Assembly: GCA_019911985.1 (NCBI GenBank) | Contig: JAIOJO010000309.1 | Coordinates: 1 to 5,999, forward strand | Length of the DNA: 5,999 bases | Direction: 5' to 3' | From: Sulfuricellaceae bacterium | GTDB taxonomy: Bacteria > Pseudomonadota > Gammaproteobacteria > Burkholderiales > UBA9220 | In this document: positions 5,303-5,999 of the stretch, piece by piece | How the letters are laid out: every line of letters starts with the position of its first letter | Numbering within the stretch: position 1 is the first letter of the stretch | The notes under the pieces: model-generated | Told to the model about the DNA's origin: nothing | The model's input: only the letters and a program-made list of their open reading frames with translations | Databases searched by the model: none | Translations under genes and position numbers: made by a program

Positions 5303-5999
5303 TTAAAACAATTGTTCCTTGACCTCATCGCTGGCTTTACTGCCGCTATCGCCCCCCACGACCGTAGCCCGGTCGCCCGGCGGGGCTTCCTGATAGAAAT
5401 ACTCCGGAATGCCATCCGCGCCATCCGGCACTCGAACGCCGGTCACGGGATTGATCTTTACCGTCACCACGCCCTCGGGTACCGCCAAAGGCTGCTCGGG
5501 AACACCGGCCAAGGCCTTGGCCATATAACTCATCCAAATCGGCAATGCCGCATGAGCGCCGGTTTCGTAGCGGCCCAGGGTACGGGGCTGATCGAATCCG
5601 ATCCAGGCAACCGCCACCAAAGAGGGGTTGAAGCCGCAAAACCAGGCATCCACTTGATCGTTAGTGGTTCCGGTCTTGCCCGCCAAGTCGTTCCGGCCAA
5701 GCTTCATGGCGGCTGTTGCCGTGCCGAATCTAACAACATCCCGCATGAGAGTGGTCATAATAAAAGCGTTGCGCGGGTCTATCACCTGCTCGGCGGTCAC
5801 GCCGGCACGCACCGGTTTGGCCTGGGCCAGCAGCTTACCGCGACCATCCAGGATACGGTCGATAAAGTAGGGCTTGACCAGATAACCGCCGTTGGCGAAC
5901 ACGGAATACCCCGCCGCCATTTGCAGCGGCGTTACCGACCCCGCCCCCAGAGCCATCGTCAGGTAAGGGGGATGCTGTTCGGCGGAAAAACCGAAGCGG
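5303..5999 (-). CDS. mrcA: Penicillin-binding protein 1A, C-terminal transpeptidase part (cut by window edge)
   Basis: Class A penicillin-binding proteins are inner-membrane bifunctional enzymes that polymerise glycan strands and cross-link peptides in periplasmic peptidoglycan. Only about the last 232 residues are in the window; the reading frame is open to base 5999, where it begins 'RFGFSAEQHPPYLT' and continues 'MALGAGSVTPLQMAAGY', a stretch typical of PBP1A. The third active-site motif KTGTT is present (codons 5677-5663), followed by 'NDQVDAWFCGFNPSLVAVAW', the standard sequence after KTG. The catalytic serine (SxxK), the SxN motif and the glycosyltransferase domain would lie to the right of the window. 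The C-terminus has the usual 'INPVTGVRVPDG' and a short charged tail. Its stop is two bases from the start of the hypothetical gene downstream. Confidence 0.95.
   Translation of the reverse strand, partial: RFGFSAEQHPPYLTMALGAGSVTPLQMAAGYSVFANGGYLVKPYFIDRILDGRGKLLAQAKPVRAGVTAEQVIDPRNAFIMTTLMRDVVRFGTATAAMKLGRNDLAGKTGTTNDQVDAWFCGFNPSLVAVAWIGFDQPRTLGRYETGAHAALPIWMSYMAKALAGVPEQPLAVPEGVVTVKINPVTGVRVPDGADGIPEYFYQEAPPGDRATVVGGDSGSKASDEVKEQLF

Overview
The window looks like a chromosomal housekeeping stretch from a betaproteobacterium, plausibly of the Nitrosomonadales type. The reasons are the order engB / dihaem cytochrome c4 / ResB next to hemB, the 'FLFQ' N-terminus and overall make-up of EngB, the magnesium-type metal motif of HemB, and moderately GC-rich coding sequence with short AT-rich intergenic gaps. 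I see no mobile element, CRISPR array, tRNA or rRNA. The taxonomic placement is inference from gene content.

Left part (1-1850): two minus-strand genes for c-type cytochromes. A secreted dihaem cytochrome c4 (1145-1768) is followed by resB (1-1073, running off the left edge), part of the System II machinery that attaches haem to such cytochromes. A strong intrinsic terminator sits between them, ending 15 bp before the resB start. engB (1850-2467) diverges from the cytochrome gene across an 81-bp intergenic region that holds a recognisable promoter for the cytochrome.

Middle (2468-3702): hemB (2692-3702) makes porphobilinogen for haem, so haem synthesis, cytochrome and cytochrome-maturation genes lie close together. 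Between engB and hemB lies the most interesting non-coding segment. It has three stem-loops in a row, and the one nearest engB is a textbook Rho-independent terminator, but only for minus-strand transcription. No minus-strand gene is there to terminate, which suggests an undescribed small RNA with several C-rich, anti-Shine-Dalgarno-like loops.

Right part (3722-5999): three minus-strand genes. They are a YcgR-type PilZ protein that senses cyclic di-GMP (convergent with hemB), a conserved hypothetical protein of 207 residues, and the C-terminal part of a class A penicillin-binding protein 1A that runs off the right edge. The hypothetical gene starts 2 bp after the PBP1A stop and is probably co-translated with it. 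No gene-free stretch exceeds 300 bases; the longest are 2468-2691 and 4487-4676.
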